The notes: generated by a model from the sequence alone, not told the origin. A DNA stretch of 64,000 nucleotides from Phymatolithon calcareum (GCA_977006965.1 OZ345353.1:1-64000); one strand, 5' to 3'; counted from the stretch's first letter, positions 53,439-64,000 are shown. Program-made: numbers and translations.

Positions 53439-53816
53439 TGAAACGGATGTTGATCGAGCTTAGCGTTGACAGGCACAGTATCGGTAGTGATAAGATGAGC
53501 TTAGAAGAGGTTTGTTGACTTTACCTCACTTGACTTGGTTGGATTTGTGCTTGGCTCCAGTCCGCTAGTCGGAACTAGAGCATGCCTTATATAGGCATTG
53601 AATTACTTACACGTAACTTACAAATATCATAAAACCCTAAAGTACGAATTATCTAGAGAGCTCCAGAAATTTCCTTACGGCAATGCATTCGTCAAATAGT
53701 GCATGTGCTCGATTATTCTGGATATTTCTCGCATGCTTCCAGGAGCATCTAGACGTGCATGCTGACAGCTAGCAAAGCTGTCACTTCTTACGCGCCACAT
53801 ACATGTCCTTTTTACA
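53439..53816 (-). repeat. gypsy2 3' LTR
   Basis: Starts TG and ends CA on the plus strand; identical to the other LTR except two positions near the right end. Contains TTATATA (about 53588), complementary strand TATATAA, as a likely TATA box. Confidence 0.95.
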
Positions 53817-53863
53817 CTATTCCCCAACTCATCCTATTGACTTCCTCGTCAATGAAGTCGCCG

Positions 53864-55597
53864 TTATTCATCCCCGTCGTAGAGATGCGGCATAATCTTG
53901 TTGTCCTTGATATAATCCAGGAACACTTGTGTCACAGTTCCATCTTTGTCGATGAAGTCTCGACTTGGCTGCCATTCTGCATAATGTGTCGGACTTCCTT
54001 TCATTAGATTCAAAAACTGATATCCTTTCCCTCTCTTCCTATGTTTCAGGATCGAATCCACAATAAACTCTTCTCCTTCAACGGCGGGAATAGGATCAGG
54101 TACAGCTGGGATGGGTGCGGATATTTCAGTAGGCTGATCAAAGTACGGAGTCGTATGAAGAACATTCACAACATTATGAATCCTTAAATGACTTGGCAAC
54201 TCCAGTTTGAAAGCATTTTTCCCGATGAGTCTCTTCACAGTAAACAGACCAAAGCGTTTAGAGGACAACTTATCCGATTGTTGAGACTTAGAATAAGCGT
54301 CCTTGAAGAGGCTCTTATTAATCCAAAGCTTGTCACCGATCTTGTAGGAATGAGGTTTGTGAGTTAGAGATGTCCGAGCACTTTGACGAGCCTTCGCAAT
54401 CTTGTAGGCATATTTCGCATCTTCAAGAGATACTTGAAGCCCAGACTTAAACTCAGAGACACTTTCAACCTCACAATTTCTCTTAGTCAACATATCCAGA
54501 GCAGATATTGGATTCCATCCTAAGTCCATTTCAAATGGAGACATTCCCAAGTCTTCGCTTATGGCTGAGTTGTATGCGAATTCAGCTGAGACCAGCAGAT
54601 CATCCCAATCATTTTGATGGTAGGAACAGAAGCATCGTATGTAGTTCTAAACCATTCTGTTCATAATTTCCGATGAACCATCAGTTTGGGGATGGCGGCT
54701 TGAAGACATCTTGAGCTTGATACCACAGAGCTCCATCAGCCGACGCCAAAACTGCGAAGTAAACTTGGGATCCCGATCCGAGATGATGCTGTCAGGCAAT
54801 CCGTGGTGCTTGAAGACAATATGGAAGAAGGCGTTTGCAGCATCGACTGTGCTATCTGTCTCTCTGGATGGAATGAAGTGAACTCTTCTTGATAAACGAT
54901 CCATCCAGGTAGTAATGCAGTCAAAGCTATTCTTCGTCTTGGGAAGGCTCACTATAAAGTCAGTCGCAAGCGATCCCCATCGTCTCTCGGGTACCTCCAA
55001 AGAAGTCGGATCAGTAAGCTTCTGGCTACCGTGATCTTGGTTCTGTTGACAAGTGACACAACCTTGAACATACCGCTTCACGTCCCTTGCTTTGTGTTTC
55101 CAGTGGTACTTTTCCAGTCTTGATATGTTTTTCGCGAAACCAAAGTGACCTCCTATCTTAGAGTCATGGGCCAACTGGAGGAAGGTAGATATCGCCTTTC
55201 GAGGAACACGTAGCTTTCCCTGATACAGTAGTCGTCTTCTATCGCGATGAAACATTGGCAGTAACTTTTCCACCTGACTCTTCTTCACAGGATCTTTGAT
55301 TTCTTTCCCATCTAGACTTTTCAAAAACTGATCATCTTCGTAACCGTTCAGAACCGCATCAAGCTCGAGAAACGGAATTTCCAAGGAGTTGAAAGAGATG
55401 TGCCGAGCTCTGGATAGGGCATCACCTAATACGTGAATATTTCCTGGCTGCAATGTTATTGGAAAGATTCCAAAGTTCCCAAGAGTCTCCAGCCACCTTG
55501 CCTCTTTCCGACTTAGCTTCTGCTTGGAAAAGAAGTGCTTGAGCACTTGGTTGTCCGTGAATATCTCGAAACTTGTCCCTTCCAGATAGCATCGAAA
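53864..55597 (-). pseudogene. gypsy2 integrase and chromodomain
   Basis: After TGA 55598-55600 the frame continues with RNase H end (EIFTDNQVLKHF, the third acidic residue), then the integrase zinc-binding region (GGHFGFAKNIS, CVTCQQ). The core has its acidic residues in LATDFIVSLP, ISDRDPKFTS and TDGSSEIMN. TAG at 54647-54649 follows NRMV and the frame continues through NDWDDLL. The C-terminal half (53864-54550) ends in a divergent chromodomain, EEFIVDSILKHRKRGKGYQF to VTQVFLDYIKD, then TAA. Integrates the cDNA copy. Confidence 0.9.
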
Positions 55598-57382
55598 TCA
55601 CTGCAAGAAGTACATGAGACCCAGTAGCTCACGATCATTTGTAGTGTAGTTTTGCTCGGCTGGACTCAGCTTCTTAGAATAGAATGCAATTACACGATCG
55701 TTTCCCTCCTCATCTAGCTGTGTCAATGTACCTCCGACTGCATATGTACAGGCATCGATATGTCCTCTGAACGATTTTTTCCAGTCAGGAGATACCAGGA
55801 TTGGAGCACTTGTAATTGCAAGCATCAGCGATTCAAACGCCTCAACACATCTGGAATCCCATCTCTGAATACCCTGGTCCTTTTTCGTCAAGTTTGTCAG
55901 TGGCGCTGCGATTTTCGAGAAGTTCTTGATAAAACGTCGAAAGAACTGTATCAGACCCAAAAAGCTTCGAATATCAGTCAGAGTGCTCGGTTTCGCCCAT
56001 TTTTCCAACACTTCAACTTTCTTTGGATCGACACGAACTCCATTCTTTCCGACTATGAGTCCCAAGAACTCAATTTCAACCTTCAGAAAATCGCACTTCT
56101 TCGGCGACACAAACAACTCATGATCTTTGAGCGAGATAAAACCGTCTCTATATGCGTAAGGTGTGAAGCCTCATCCTTGATGAAGATGAGCAGATCGTCC
56201 ATGTACACGACCAGGAAGTCATCAATGCAGTCATAGAAGATACGATTCATCAGTGATTGGAACGTAGCAGGTGCATTGCACAATCCCATCGGCATCACCA
56301 AGTACTCAAATTGACCGTACTTCGTATTGAATGCAGTCTTTTCGATGTCTTCTGGACGAACGCGAATCTGATGAAATCCAGTTTTCAGATCCAACTTCGA
56401 AAACACACGAGCGTCACCAAGCATATCGAACATCTCGTCCGACCGAGGAAGCGGAGCGTTGTTTCGCTTTGTAATTCGATTTAAAGCACGATAATCAACA
56501 ACGCCACGCAACGGTTTATCTTTCTCCTTCACGAAAAACAAGAAGCGCTATACGGTGATTTGCTCGGGCGAATCTTCCCCTTCCGCAGCAACTCCTCAAC
56601 GTATCTCTTTGCCGCATCCAACTCTAAAGGAGATAACTGATAGAGTGGACGATGTGGCGGCTTCGCTTCCTTATCAACCTCAATTGCATGATCAACGAAC
56701 CTTTCCGGGGGTAGTCCATCTGGAAGTTCTTCTTGAAACACAACCTCGAACTTGCGCAGGATTTTCCTCAGATTTGGATTTGAGCAATGCAATAGCTGCT
56801 CCTTTGTCTTCACTCCATTCTCTGCGGTCTTCATCACGTTGGTCGGAACAGCCTTGAACACTTGAAAGGCCTCTTTTCCCTTTTTCTTCCTTAGTATCGA
56901 TCGAAATTTTCGGATACTAAGGCTTGTCACTTGTATCTGGCCTTCTTCGGTATGTGGAGTCTTCGTCACTGGAATTTGGAAAGCACTAACTTTCACTGAC
57001 TGATTTTCATAATCGATTTTCGGACTGTGGGCCACATGCCACGGCATTCCAAGAATAACGTCGTATCTGCAACTTGCAACGACCCAATTCGAAGTGTATG
57101 AATGTGGGCCTAAATGAAGCGCTGCTCCTTGTATTACCTCTGATGCTTTCTCCAGTGTCTTCTCCTTGGATTGTTTTACTTCTACCCTTGTTCGCACGAC
57201 ACGAAAAAGGTTTCGGTTTGCCTTGAAAATTCTCTTGATACAATGTTCGTATTGCAACCGTCGTCCTTGAGTACTCGCACTTTCTTTCCGTTGAGTATAC
57301 CGTCGAGTATTATCAAGTCCTTCACTGGAATGTTGTCATCAGTGAGAGTGAAATCGTCATGATCACGAACAGCAGTAGTCAT
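55598..57382 (-). pseudogene. gypsy2 protease, reverse transcriptase and RNase H
   Basis: Protease-like segment with VLKDDGCNTNIV (DDG in place of D-S/T-G), partner motif DVILGMPWH. RT carries FSKLDLKTGFHQI, MPMGLCNAPATF and catalytic YMDD in VVYMDDLLIF. Thumb and RNase H follow (FLGLIQFFRRFI, HIDACTYAVGG, NDRELLGL). The frame changes near 57210, 56545 and 56125, each beside a short homopolymer, and TGA interrupts at 55598-55600. Active-site residues of RT are intact. Function: copies RNA into DNA. Confidence 0.9.
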
Positions 57383-58334
57383 CGACGCAGAACAAAGGCC
57401 TTTTTTTCGTATCCAGCCTTATGTCCTGAATTTCTTTGCGAAGCTGCTTGACTTCTGCGACAAGAGAATCTAGGTCACTCGAACTATGATTCAGGTGAGT
57501 GCGCTCAATCTGCTTTCCAGCGCTACTCGATCTCCTTTCGACATCCACATTTTCGATTCGAACCGTCTTCCCTCGATTTCGCAAACTTCGGTCATTATTT
57601 CCTCTCCTCTGCTTATGTCTCCAGGGGCGACATCCCTCTTTATGGCACGCATAACAAGCATTAGACTTCCGGTCGACTGTACGCCTTGCATCGCTTCCGA
57701 GTTGATGATCGCGACGCTCGACGTTACCAATTTCCATAGGCGCCGGTCCGTTATAACGGGGACCAGCGAAGGGATCCGACCTTGCTTGAGAAGAAATCAT
57801 TCCCGCGTTGAACAAAGCACTGTCAACGTTCAACGCTATCCTTGCTACTTCATCCATGGTCATAACTCCCGATTTCAGGACTTCCAGTCGAACCTGGGGC
57901 TTGAGTCCCTGACAGAATCTGTCGACCATTTCTCCTTCACTAACGCCTGGGATCGTGAGAACAATGTTTCTGAATTCGGAGAGGTACTCAGAAACCGATG
58001 TGCGCTGATACAGCTTGCGCAATATATCCCTTGACCTTTGAACACTGTCAAAAGGAATAAATTCTCTTTTCAAAGCGCTCTCGAACGTTTCCCATGTCGT
58101 CGGAATCTGGTTTGTACTTACAAGCAAGTACCACCAGTTTGCAGCGTTTCCAGTGAAGAAGGTGGATGCGAAAGATATTTTCGTCGGGTCATCGAGTTGA
58201 ACGGCGTTCTTTCCAACTTGAACCAGCGTGATGTACTGCTTTACCTGATACAACCACGAGTGAACCTTGAATTCATCCCTTGAGCCATCGAACGTTGGGG
58301 GCTTATTAACCTTGAGCAACGACATTTTCACCAA
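57363..58334 (-). CDS. gypsy2 gag
   Basis: 323 codons from an ATG at 58332-58334 (a second ATG, VKM, two codons later). Typical Gag content: FDGSRDEFKVHSWLYQVKQY, NWWYLLVS, LKREFIPFD, LSEFRNIVLTIPG and APMEIGNVE. The zinc knuckle is abnormal: CYACHKEGC has Cys where His is expected. It ends TGA 57363-57365; the protease frame is +1 relative to gag and overlaps it, with a run of seven A at about 57400 where the two frames could be joined. Confidence 0.88.
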   Translation of the reverse strand: MVKMSLLKVNKPPTFDGSRDEFKVHSWLYQVKQYITLVQVGKNAVQLDDPTKISFASTFFTGNAANWWYLLVSTNQIPTTWETFESALKREFIPFDSVQRSRDILRKLYQRTSVSEYLSEFRNIVLTIPGVSEGEMVDRFCQGLKPQVRLEVLKSGVMTMDEVARIALNVDSALFNAGMISSQARSDPFAGPRYNGPAPMEIGNVERRDHQLGSDARRTVDRKSNACYACHKEGCRPWRHKQRRGNNDRSLRNRGKTVRIENVDVERRSSSAGKQIERTHLNHSSSDLDSLVAEVKQLRKEIQDIRLDTKKRPLFCVDDYCCS

Positions 58335-58845
58335 AGAGGATCTTTCTCCTACCTGATCAAACCCGTACTAGCGTTACTCGAATCCGTGACCCTGTCGGTC
58401 GTCCTAGGTGACACCCAATAGACGAATGGGATTGTTGAGGATACTTTGGGCGACTCGGCGCAGAGAATGGAACCTCGAGATTCACCTGGCACTCCTGCCC
58501 TCAGGTGAGAAATAGTTATTGTCTGGCACTCCAGCCCTCAGACACAGTCGTGTTCTTAGTTTTCAAAACGCAACTCTGGTAAACAAGAACCGCGAACCAC
58601 CAACAGCTCAACATGAACCTTAAACTTGAATCACAAACAGTGATTTTTGAACCTTGAATAACGATCTTGGAATCTTGAACAATAAAAACTTGAACCACAA
58701 TAACAAATGTTGGTTTTGAACCCCGAACAGAAACCAACAACAGGAACGACGACTTCGAACCTTGACTAAATCACGAACAGAAACCACGAAAATATTGCCA
58801 AATTTCACGCTTTGGCAAACTCACGAACCGACGTCAGACGCTAAG
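58335..58845 (-). other. gypsy2 leader
   Basis: About 500 bp of untranslated leader between primer-binding site and gag, with repeated TTCAAG/TTGAAC words (58560-58800). No gene. Confidence 0.6.
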
Positions 58846-58861
58846 AGAGCCGGTGCTACCA
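58846..58861 (-). promoter_or_regulatory. gypsy2 primer-binding site
   Basis: On the minus strand, one base after the 5' LTR, TGGTAGCACCGGCTCT begins. Its complement ends in GGTGCTACCA, a tRNA 3' end with U72-A73 before CCA. The implied A1:U72 pair is characteristic of eukaryotic initiator tRNA-Met, the usual primer of many Ty3/gypsy elements. Confidence 0.7.
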
Positions 58862-58862
58862 G

Positions 58863-59240
58863 TGAAACGGATGTTGATCGAGCTTAGCGTTGACAGGCAC
58901 AGTATCGGTAGTGATAAGATGAGCTTAGAAGAGGTTTGTTGACTTTACCTCACTTGACTTGGTTGGATTTGTGCTTGGCTCCAGTCCGCTAGTCGGAACT
59001 AGAGCATGCCTTATATAGGCATTGAATTACTTACACGTAACTTACAAATATCATAAAACCCTAAAGTACGAATTATCTAGAGAGCTCCAGAAATTTCCTT
59101 ACGGCAATGCATTCGTCAAATAGTGCATGTGCTCGATTATTCTGGATATTTCTCGCATGCTTCCAGGAGCATCTAGACGTGCATGCTGACAGCTAGCAAA
59201 GCTGTCACTTCTTACGCGCTACATACATGTCCTTGTTACA
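58863..59240 (-). repeat. gypsy2 5' LTR
   Basis: 378 bp, TG...CA, 376 of 378 identical to the other LTR. Drives transcription of the element on the minus strand. Confidence 0.95.
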
Positions 59241-59553
59241 CTTCGTTGCAAGGGTATTTTGGAATGGTCAGAGCTGTGCTCCGGCCTCCCTGGGGCGAAT
59301 ACTATCACCTCGTGTAAGTTTGGTAGTACATATATACAGACCTGAGTGGTGTACCGCAATGCTCAGGGAAGCTGGGACAGAAGACGTAAGGAGCTGAAAG
59401 ATAGTAGTAGTAGAAGTAATCTGCAGTTCCCCCAAAGAGGTTAGCAGCGGCTCGATGGCCTTAGGTTTTTCCATTTACTCCTATCTTTTGCATCAGATAT
59501 CGCTCTAGTGATATTGTGTTCAGGTACGTCTCCGAGTATCGATTCCTGTGTTG
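59241..59553 (-). pseudogene. LINE fragment, minus strand
   Basis: The part of the LINE upstream of the gypsy2 insertion. Its first 144 bp (59553-59410) are an inverted copy of 60053-59910. No RT domain is included. Confidence 0.5.
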
Positions 59554-60053
59554 AAAGAAGATAGTGAGAGAACCAGCAACCGTGAGCATCCTAAATCGTT
59601 TCCAACCCGGGGCATTCCTTTGAGGGACGGCTGCTGAAGATTGGATGCCTAGCGATATGGATGTTATGATCCCCAAATTTCAGCACTTTTTGCAGCTTTC
59701 ACAGATGTTGTGACATCAAGCACCGCTTGTATCTGTTAAAGTCTACTGTAGTTTTTCCCGCCCTGGGATGAGCGGAAAAGCGCAAATTCCAGGGACCTCC
59801 TGGTCGCTGCGGGAGGAACCCGCGGGAGGCGATGAACGCGTGCGCGAAACCTTAGGTTTCTACCAGAAAATCCGAACAGTCCGAACAGTACTCCTAAACT
59901 GTGTCAAACCAACACAGGAATCGATACTCGGAGACGTACCTGAACACAATATCACTAGAGCGATATCTGATGCAAAAGATAGGAGTAAATGGAAAAACCT
60001 AAGGCCATCGAGCCGCTGCTAACCTCTTTGGGGGAACTGCAGATTACTACTAC
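59410..60053. repeat. Inverted repeat with 144-bp arms
   Basis: Arms 59410-59553 and 59910-60053 are nearly identical inverted copies; the 356-bp loop is unique. They are the matching segments of two LINE copies inserted head to head, or a foldback formed at insertion. Confidence 0.85.
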
Positions 60054-61715
60054 TAGCCGCAAGGATGTTGAGTTGTTAGTCAACTTTGATAACCCGCAAT
60101 AATAAAAGAAAGAAAGACAATCGCTGAAGAGCAGCACGGAGAACGAGAAGCGAGGTCCTTCGTTTAGAAGCCAGCAACAGATCTGCAAATATTTGGGGAC
60201 ATTTCTGGTTCCCACTACACCAGTACTTCTCTTTTAATAGGAATGAGACAAATATCAGTTCGGCCCGGCCCTCTGTTGTGCGAGCAGAAAAGAAAGGCTC
60301 GTTTTTGAAAGCTATACTATTCAATAATCCGTGTACGCCACTCCAAACTTTCGAAGCGGGTATTTCCGATACGGGCATCGAGATGGATTGGATTGGGGTT
60401 TATTGATTGCTTGATGCTCCAACCAGCGGGTCATGTTGAGAGGGCTAATATACCTGCGCAACGGCTCTCTCACAGTAACTGAGGGCTTTGAATTGGGCCG
60501 AAGAGCGCGTGATGACATGAAACACGAAGCGAGGAAAAAGCGAGATACTCGAATCAGAAGGAATGTCGGGCGTTACATTCAAGGTAGCAATAGGGAATCG
60601 CGCATGTCCCGAAGCTTACCTACCTAGGGGTAGCCCCTGGTCCCGAGGGCGTCTCAGATATACATATGCTCCTGCGTCTAAAGAAGGCAAGGACGGCGGT
60701 ATTTGAATTAGATACACTTAGAGTATTCAAAAGGGAATGAGCATCCAAAAATGCATCCGGATTTACGAGTCCTTATTTCAGCCAAGGTGGGAGTACGCAA
60801 TAAACGGAGCACCCTGGACGCAAGATGTGCAGAACGCCATCAAGGGCGTTGAACACACCTTCTTCAGACAAGTATTAGGGCCACTCGGAGGAGGAAAGAC
60901 GGACAGGCTCTGCATTTTATGTCAAATCCAAGCTGCTAACCTACGTCGGGAAATACTGAGATTCAAGATGCTGAGAAGGGCGAAGGCGAAAGAAAAAAGT
61001 ACCTAGAGGAACCTTCCGAAGGCAGAAACACCCAAGAGATGCAAGCTACAAGAAATGACATTGCAGCTTGTAATTTCCATCTTCATCATACGATTCTCTG
61101 TTTTTTCAAAAACAGGGAACCATTTGACAAAGATGAAAAGTACATCCAAACGAACCAGTCCGTCGACACCTTTCGAGCAAAACTCATCACAGCGGAGGGT
61201 GACAGCCTTGAATCGATGAGGAAGAGAAAGATCGCATAAGAAAAGACGCGAGAACTACCAGCGATCGTTAAATTTCCAAAACTGAAGCAAAGGCAGCTGG
61301 TGGCTCAGTATGCCTTTGGAAGGATTTCCGCAGGTATCCACAACAGTGATGGCGGAAAAATTCTGAAACATAGTCAGACGGCACATGACAACCCTGGAGG
61401 GCAATTTATCAAGATACGAACTCAAAGAAGAAGACAAAGTGGCAACCGAGAAAACATTAGAGGAACTCTGGCTATTCAGCAAGAACCTGATCGAGTGTAT
61501 GCAAAATGCAGAAGGCCTACTATGAAGTCAAGAGGTCCAGATATGGAATTTTGAGTAAGAGTTTTTAAAAAGCCAGCACATGCTAGGGGCCTCACAAGAA
61601 CCAAAGATAGGAACTGAGCTACCCAAAGAGGGTGGTACCAAAGGAAGCCTTGCCCTTATATTCGCAAGACTGTGGGGCTTCTAAAAACCAACTTACAAAA
61701 AAAGTAACCGACGGC
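59910..61715 (+). pseudogene. LINE, truncated plus-strand copy
   Basis: After about 60437 the translation is the C-terminal part of a non-LTR reverse transcriptase: LTYLGVAPG-like segment, then LFQPRWEYAINGAPWTQDVQ and FFRQVLGPLGG, LCQIQAANLRREILRFKML (60737-61006). TTEKTLEELW-like C-terminus follows at about 61440-61520 and the shared 3' tail at 61641-61690. Frames shift and stops occur, and the catalytic FADD region is missing: a 5'-truncated dead copy. A tail-like AATAATAAAAGAAAG lies at about 60098. Confidence 0.65.
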
Positions 61716-62299
61716 TTTTAATAAATAACTAATCAATTGCTTTCAATAAAAAATATGTCGCGAAGCGGTACATGTGTGCGGGCCGATACACTCTGTTGGT
61801 GCCTAGATATTTCGAACGCGGTGAACGAGATCCCCGCGCGCTACAGTCAGTACATGCTGGGCGCTGGCACCTGCAAGAAGATGGAGAATGTGCGGATGTA
61901 CCTAAGGTGATTGAGCTCCATTGGACAGCTCGTGACCTAGGGCCTGCAAACGGTCGAGCTCTGGTTTGGTCTATTCTTCTCCTCGCAGAACATCGCGAAG
62001 AACTTCTTTTCGAAAACCGGCAACCGAGCATCATCGCGCACACGTGCATGAAGTAGGTCGAAAACTCGAAGAAGAGGCATTTTGAGAACATTTTTTTTAA
62101 ATTTGGAATTTATTAAACGCCCTCAGCAACACTCATGAGACAGTAAGGGAGATGCGTTTCAGTTGCTACTTCGCTTGTAGCCCCGTTACTATGGTCGGAT
62201 GCACGCAGGCCCACTTCAATTTAGAGTCGAAATATTGCAGTTTATTTGAAGGTGGCTGGCTACCCAACTAGAGGTTAAATGGCACCTTGGTTGCATTTC
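61716..62299. other. Spacer with possible short exon
   Basis: A plus frame (ATG 61772, 94 codons; VPKVIELHWTARDLGPANG) and an overlapping one (ATG 61754, AVNEIPARYSQYMLGAG) both look protein-like, but neither has a known domain or copy. I leave them unassigned. Confidence 0.25.
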
Positions 62300-64000
62300 A
62301 TATTTCCTTGTTTTCACCCCTTTCGCTTAATCTGTATGATTCAAGATAATGTTGATCGCTCTAGCTACTCTTCTTTCTTCCTCCCTTGTCCACACCGACT
62401 TCAGCATCACCTGTTTCAAGGTGTATGTACACCATTTCCCCAGAAGTCCAAGTTCTTCTTCCAGAAGTGACGGGTTTCGCTGCCTAGCTGCAAAAACACT
62501 CCTCCTAGAAGGTTGGAGGGAAAAGCTTAGAGTTCGCTTCCTCGGTTCCATGGCTTGTTCAGAACCTTATCTTGCTCTATTCGAGGTCGTCGTAGAATAC
62601 GATTGTGAAGAACAGTACTTGATCGATTGCTTTCTCAGTTACCTTAGTCTCCTCTTCAGTTAGGCGGTATCTTCCAAGGTACTCCTTGACATCGTTCATA
62701 AGAGCTGGTACAGTATCCCCGAATTTTTTTTCGAGACGTGTGGTACTCATCGGGGGGAAACGCCGGAAATGCCCATGTCACTGCCAATTGGCGGTGTATT
62801 GCTCTCGGAAGTCGGATTGGACTCGAAGAGGTCTCCTTCGTCTCTGAATAGCAAGTCCTTTAGTAGATCTTCCAGTTCTGTAATGTGCGCTACCGCACGC
62901 AACACAGAATCCCTTCGGTTGCTGCGAGGGGACGCGTCCCAAAAGGGACGCGCTGGAGGCAGAGAAGACACTCGAGATCCCATAAGTTTCTCCACCACTC
63001 TCCGCGTTGCGACTGACATTGACGTGCAAGCCGCTACCAAGCTCGCAACAAATAGGATAGAATGGTAAAAACTTAGACCCTCGAAACGTTGCTAGCCCCA
63101 CTAGGGGAATATGCAGAATGAATGAAGGACTTTAGTGATTTCGCTGAAACTCCTTGCTTGAGATAGGGCAGTGCTGTGTCAAAAGGGTCATGTGTTATCA
63201 TTTCCGAAATGTCTCGACTCACCCATTGTAATTCCTCAAAGTCCCTTTCTTCCATTGGGTAGGCCAATAGGCTCCGTTTTCTATTTCTGACTCGCTCCAG
63301 CATTCGGAGCGCCAAAACAAGTCTCCTGTTTTCTGCATTGTGTAGACGGCAAAGAAGGCGAAGCCTGGCGGTTCGGTTTTTGCGACTGGCCAAACACTTG
63401 TGCGAAAAATGTCTTCTCCACTTCTGCAATAGCTGTCTGTACTCCTGGCGTCCATGGTGTCAGGTGCATGGCGTACTCCCACCTTGGTTGTATCAACGCC
63501 TTGTATGTCTTGACTGCTTTCAAGGGGCTAAGCCCCCGTAATGAGAGACCGAGAGATCTAAGTTGATACACAGCGATCTTGCCATGTCTGATGCGCTCCA
63601 GCATTTTTGTGCCTGTAATTCCCTGGCCGCTTAGTGACATGCCAAGGTAAGAGACTTCTTGGACCTTTGTCAGCTGTTGTCCTGCAAGCTTGAAGATGGA
63701 AGAGCTTGTGTCCGCCGAGAGAAGAACTTCACTTTTCCCTGCTTTCGTACTCCAAATCAAATGCCTATCTCTGGCCCATTTCGACAAGATATTTAACACT
63801 CTCTGTAGTCCACATGGTGACTTTGCTGTTAGGAGCAAATCGTCCGCAAATAAAACTGCTGCGACATCGGCGATTTCCCTTGGGACTTGGCTTATTCTTT
63901 CTGCGAACTGGTCCATGAACAGATTATACAAACTTGGACTCAACGGAGACCCCTGAGGTACTCCCCTGTCAATTAGGAACCACCTTTTTTGAGGGTCCCC
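62300..64000 (-). pseudogene. LINE, minus strand, runs off the window
   Basis: The right end enters mid reverse transcriptase: DRGVPQGSPLSPSLYNLFMD, then catalytic AVLFADDLLLTAKSP (FADD), VSYLGMSLSGQGI, and the thumb LIQPRWEYAMHLTPWTPGVQ with FFAQVFG. A frameshift near 63400 (GGCC) leads to RLRLLCRLHNAENRRLVLAL (63073-63429). Then follow LMGSRVSSLPPARPFW and ITELEDLLKDLLFRDEGDLF, and a C-terminus YLGRYRLTEEETKVTEKAI (about 62590-62700). Gene order and the FADD motif identify a non-LTR retrotransposon. The N-terminal endonuclease would lie beyond the window. Confidence 0.85.

Larger units (their letters stand above)
53439..59240 (-). mobile_element. Ty3/gypsy chromovirus (gypsy2), full length
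   Basis: 5,802 bp with two 378-bp LTRs, a primer-binding site and ordered gag, protease, RT, RNase H, integrase and chromodomain on the minus strand. LTRs differ at 2 positions. Flanks CTTCA (53434-53438) and CTTCG (59241-59245) are a 5-bp target duplication with one difference. It sits in a LINE. Despite the young LTRs the coding part has about four frameshifts and two in-frame stops. Confidence 0.95.

Overview
The window reads as the left end of a eukaryotic chromosome. It opens with about 1.84 kb of a 7-bp array (C-rich strand CCCTATT, G-rich strand AATAGGG) in the orientation expected of a left telomere, followed by about 62 kb of subtelomeric sequence made almost entirely of mobile elements, their fragments and mosaic segmental duplications. 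Evidence for a eukaryote: the telomere-like array, chromodomain Ty3/gypsy LTR retrotransposons, a LINE, a Crypton-like tyrosine recombinase, a pogo-type DDE transposon with TA target duplication, a Helitron, and a short GT-AG intron conserved in two gene copies. I cannot name the species. The AAT-plus-G-run repeat resembles the known AATGGGGGG of the red alga Cyanidioschyzon, so a red alga or other alga/protist is a weak inference.

Layout. 1-1840 telomeric array; 1841-5300 subtelomeric sequence and a possible LTR; 5.3-10.8 kb a decayed minus-strand chromovirus (gypsy1) interrupted by a Crypton-like element; 8.5, 11.7 and 13.4 kb a family of foldback hairpins; 14.4 kb a LINE fragment; 16.9-17.7 kb a GC-rich island; 18.3 kb a Sel1-repeat pseudogene; 18.9-27.8 kb a block of small unknown genes (a spliced 329-codon gene, 71-, 95- and 174-codon frames, a candidate 2OG-Fe(II) oxygenase, a hydrophobic frame). 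29.38-31.99 kb is a pogo-type transposon with 28-bp inverted ends; 32.36-39.38 kb is a Helitron encoding Rep, helicase and OTU domains on one 2,340-codon frame broken by one TAG. 40.9-53.1 kb is a scrambled second set of the 19-28 kb segments, with most frames broken. 53.44-59.24 kb is a second chromovirus (gypsy2) with 378-bp LTRs about 99.5% identical, inserted in a LINE; 59.2-64 kb holds further LINE copies, the last running off the window.

How things fit together. The annotated functions are those of selfish elements (integration, reverse transcription, rolling-circle replication, recombination). The non-transposon genes exist only as a duplicated subtelomeric family; in two of three informative cases the 19-28 kb copy is open while the 41-53 kb copy is broken. 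Two patterns cut across families. Otherwise long frames are interrupted by single in-frame TAG or TGA codons, never TAA. Most inferred frameshifts sit next to short homopolymers, which may reflect assembly error rather than decay. I found no rRNA gene, no convincing tRNA gene and no recognised housekeeping gene.
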